Assembly: GCA_024234875.1 (NCBI GenBank)
Contig: JACKNM010000009.1
Span: 62,001-126,000 of the forward strand
Origin: Ectothiorhodospiraceae bacterium
GTDB taxonomy: Bacteria > Pseudomonadota > Gammaproteobacteria > HK1
DNA: 64,000 nucleotides
Direction of reading: 5' to 3'
The first letter of the stretch is position 1. The number at the start of each line of letters is the position of its first letter. The notes under the pieces are model-generated. The model was not told the origin of the DNA. It searched no databases and saw nothing but the letters and a program-made list of their open reading frames with translations. The translations under genes and the position numbers were made by a program. This document shows positions 61,802-64,000 of this stretch, piece after piece.

Positions 61802-63732
61802 CGGTGCCAGCGCTCACGCCACGACTCGAGCATCAGCACCGCCCACAGCGCGTACTGCGCGTTCGCTCGCCGCGCGAGGTGCGCCGCCCATGCAGCGCGC
61901 ACCGCGGCCACGTCCAGCCCGTCCCAGGTCGCGAGCCGCTCCGGCGCGAGCAGCGCCTCCGCCCAGTCCCGTAAGGGTCCGCGCAGCCAGTCGCCGATGG
62001 GAACCGCGAAGCCGGCCTTGGGCCGCTCGAACAGCGATCGCGGCACGCGACGGGCCAGCGCCTCGCGCAGCACCCACTTGCCGACGCCGTCGCGCAGCCG
62101 CATCGCGAGCGGCAGGCGCCAGGCGAGTGCGAGCAGGCGGTGGTCGAGCAGCGGGGCCCGCGCCTCGAGCCCGGTGGACATGCTGGCACGGTCGACCTTG
62201 ACCAGGATGTCGTCGGGAAGATAGCCGACGGTGTCACGCAGCATCACCTGCTCGACCGGCCCACCGGGGAACGTCTCGGCGTCCTCGGCCGACGGCGTGG
62301 GCCCGTGCCAGACCCGACCCGGCGGCCAGAGCGCCACCGTTCGGCGGTAGGCGGACGCGAGGTCCGGCGCATCGAGCACCGCGGCCAGCTTGTGCAGGCG
62401 CTCACCGACCAGTCGCTGTCGCCGGAGCCGCGGCGCGAGGAAGCCCAGACCGCCGGCCAGGCGGTCCCAGACATGGGGGCTCGGCGTACGGATCGCCGCC
62501 GCCGCCAGACCGCGCAGCGGCGCCGGGACTCGCGCGCCGAGCGCGCCCATCCGCGGCAGCCAGTGGTGGCGGTTGTAGCCGGCGAAGAGCTCGTCCCCAC
62601 CGTCGCCGGAGAGCGCCACGGTGACGTGTCGTCGGGCGAGGCGGGACACCAGCAAGGTGGGCAGCATGGAGGCATCGGCGAACGGCTCGTCGTAGACCGA
62701 CGGCAGATCGGCGACTGCGGCGAGCGCGTCGTCCGGCGACGCGGTCAATGTCTCGTGGCGGGTGCCGAGATGCGTCGCGATCCGCGCCGCGTCGCTCGAC
62801 TCGTCGTAGTCACGGTCGCCGAACCCGATGGTGAAGGTGCGAATCGGCGAGGCGGACTGGCGCTGCGCCGACTCGACCACGGTGGTCGAGTCGATCCCAC
62901 CCGAGAGCAGCGCTCCGAGTGGCACGTCGGCCTCCAGGCGGTCGGCGACCGCCTGATCCACCGCGGTTGCCACCGCGTCGACTGCCGCCGCCTCGTCACC
63001 GGTGAACGGGTCGGCGAGCCCCGCGCGCGCGACCGCGACCGCGCTCCAATAGGTCTGCGGCGCGGGGATGGTGGGCGTGGCCGCGGGCACCCGCAGCACC
63101 CGCCCCGGGCCGAGCTTGCGCACGCCCTCGTAGATCGAGCGCTCGCCCGGCACGTTCCCGAGCTCGAGGTACAGGCCGACCGACTCGGGGTCGATGCGCG
63201 CGGTGAAGGCGGGGTGGGCACGGAGCGCCGCGAGCTCGGAGCCGAACAACAGGTACCCGGCGAACACGCCGTAGTAGAGCGGCTTCTTGCCGAGGCGGTC
63301 GCGCGCGAGCCAGAGCTCGCGTCGCGCCGCGTCCCAGATCGCCAGCGCGAACATGCCCTCGAGCCGATCGAGCGCATCGCGCACGCCGTGGGCGGCGCAG
63401 GTCTCGAGCAGGACCTCGCTGTCGCAGTGGCCGCGAAACCGCACGCCGGCCTTCTCCAGCGCGGGGCGGAGCCGTCGGTGGTTGTAGATCTCACCGTTGT
63501 AGGTGAGCACCAGGCGCCGGTCGTGCGAGCGCATCGGCTGCTCCCCACCCGGTCCGGTGTCGATCACCGCGAGGCGGGCATGGGCGAGCGCGATCCCGGC
63601 GTCGGTATCTGCCCAACCACCCTGCCCGTCGGGTCCGCGGTGCGAGAGCGCCGCCGCCATCCGGCGCGCGTCGAGCATCGCCGGCGCGACCCGTGCCCCC
63701 TGTAGCCGAAGGATGCCGGCGATGCCGCACAC
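61798..63732 (-). CDS. asnB: Asparagine synthetase B-like amidotransferase
   Basis: A 644-residue glutamine-dependent enzyme. After the GTG start the nucleophile Cys2 opens C-G-I-A-G-I-L. The glutaminase domain has S-H-R-G-P-D-G near 29-35 and Y-N-G-E-I-Y-N-H near 72-79. The synthetase domain has L-G-A-L-L-S-G-G-I-D-S-T near 263-274 and L-S-G-D-G-G-D-E-L-F-A-G-Y near 374-386. In polysaccharide loci such proteins often amidate uronic-acid sugars instead of making free asparagine. It starts five bases after the upstream GT4 stop. Confidence 0.93.
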   Translation of the reverse strand: MCGIAGILRLQGARVAPAMLDARRMAAALSHRGPDGQGGWADTDAGIALAHARLAVIDTGPGGEQPMRSHDRRLVLTYNGEIYNHRRLRPALEKAGVRFRGHCDSEVLLETCAAHGVRDALDRLEGMFALAIWDAARRELWLARDRLGKKPLYYGVFAGYLLFGSELAALRAHPAFTARIDPESVGLYLELGNVPGERSIYEGVRKLGPGRVLRVPAATPTIPAPQTYWSAVAVARAGLADPFTGDEAAAVDAVATAVDQAVADRLEADVPLGALLSGGIDSTTVVESAQRQSASPIRTFTIGFGDRDYDESSDAARIATHLGTRHETLTASPDDALAAVADLPSVYDEPFADASMLPTLLVSRLARRHVTVALSGDGGDELFAGYNRHHWLPRMGALGARVPAPLRGLAAAAIRTPSPHVWDRLAGGLGFLAPRLRRQRLVGERLHKLAAVLDAPDLASAYRRTVALWPPGRVWHGPTPSAEDAETFPGGPVEQVMLRDTVGYLPDDILVKVDRASMSTGLEARAPLLDHRLLALAWRLPLAMRLRDGVGKWVLREALARRVPRSLFERPKAGFAVPIGDWLRGPLRDWAEALLAPERLATWDGLDVAAVRAAWAAHLARRANAQYALWAVLMLESWRERWHR

Positions 63733-63737
63733 GCCAC

Positions 63738-64000
63738 TCAGCCTCGCGCCGGGGCGGCGACGGCGACGGCGCGGTAGACGGCCGCGTACGCGTCGACACA
63801 GGCATCGAGCGAGTGGGTGGCGGCCACGTGGGCGCGCGCCGCCACGCCCATCGCCGTCTGATCGGCGGCGCACAGACGGACCAGGGCCTCGCCGAGCGCG
63901 ACCGGGTCGCGTGGCGGAACCAGGAAGCCGGTCGCGCCCTCGACCACCACCTCGGCCGAACCACCGACCGCGGTGGCCACCACCGGCCGCCCGCCGGCCA
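63738..64000 (-). CDS. Glycosyltransferase family 4 protein, 5' part beyond the window end
   Basis: Only the last 87 or so codons are visible on the minus strand. They read G-R-P-V-V-A-T-A-V-G-G-S-A-E-V-V, then G-F-L-V-P-P-R-D-P-V-A-L-G-E-A-L, the C-terminal donor-site region of GT4 enzymes. The frame is open to the window edge. It ends five bases before the asnB-like start, so it is probably part of the same polysaccharide transcript. Confidence 0.85.
   Translation of the reverse strand, partial: AGGRPVVATAVGGSAEVVVEGATGFLVPPRDPVALGEALVRLCAADQTAMGVAARAHVAATHSLDACVDAYAAVYRAVAVAAPARG

Overview
The window is about 64 kb of very GC-rich (roughly 70%) bacterial DNA, densely packed with genes on both strands. 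I see no rRNA, tRNA, CRISPR array, transposase or phage gene. A Tat-exported periplasmic binding protein, TRAP transporters, lipobox proteins, a BamE-like lipoprotein, a SPOR-domain D,D-carboxypeptidase and a RibBX-type riboflavin gene all point to a Gram-negative member of the Pseudomonadota with a versatile heterotrophic lifestyle. I cannot fix the class from the sequence alone. Gene starts were chosen by Shine-Dalgarno sequences, family N-termini and overlaps with neighbours. Many are GTG and a few are probably TTG.

Layout. 1-9 kb: a truncated TPR gene, a minus-strand set (GNAT, trans-aconitate methyltransferase-like, serine hydrolase), then plus-strand DUF302, ATP-grasp, an orphan RnfD-like protein coupled to a DUF2330 protein, and a TauE/SafE permease. 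9-13.5 kb: an amidohydrolase with a coupled micro-ORF in front of it, a class III aminotransferase, a crotonase-fold protein lacking both usual glutamates, and a small lipoprotein. 13.8-28.8 kb: a transport block with two TAXI-type TRAP systems, one PotDBCA-type ABC transporter whose operon ends in a cytosine-deaminase-like amidohydrolase, and one DctPQM TRAP system. Each of the four junctions between a binding-protein gene and the next permease gene holds a perfect GC hairpin. 28.8-32.9 kb: three 20-bp tandem repeats, a 41-residue membrane micro-protein, ArgC, GNAT, FAA hydrolase and a TauD/TfdA dioxygenase.

33-46 kb: a three-PAS hybrid histidine kinase divergent from an M20 carbamoylase-like hydrolase, a BamE-like lipoprotein, a macro-domain protein, an FAD oxidoreductase followed by a D-2-hydroxyacid dehydrogenase and a coupled ChaC/D,D-carboxypeptidase pair, a potassium channel with a zinc-ribbon tail coupled to an Asp/Glu-racemase-like gene, FKBP, a hotdog thioesterase and a GAF protein. 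46-52.5 kb: a second TauE/SafE permease, RibBX, a fatty-acyl-AMP-ligase-like gene divergent from a carrier-protein/thioesterase fusion, and a hydantoin-racemase-like gene. 52.6-64 kb: PdxH, a small membrane protein, a pentapeptide-repeat protein and GalU, then a tightly coupled polysaccharide cluster (Wzy-like, CapD/WbpM-like, WecA/MraY-like, epimerase, GT4, AsnB-like, and a second GT4 cut by the window end).

The genes suggest a cell that imports many organic acids and nitrogen compounds and processes them with amidohydrolases, a carbamoylase, racemases and an aminotransferase, next to a surface-polysaccharide locus. The least explained parts are the acyl-AMP ligase with the Cys-type carrier/thioesterase, the ABC operon with the active-site-altered amidohydrolase, and the small ORFs.
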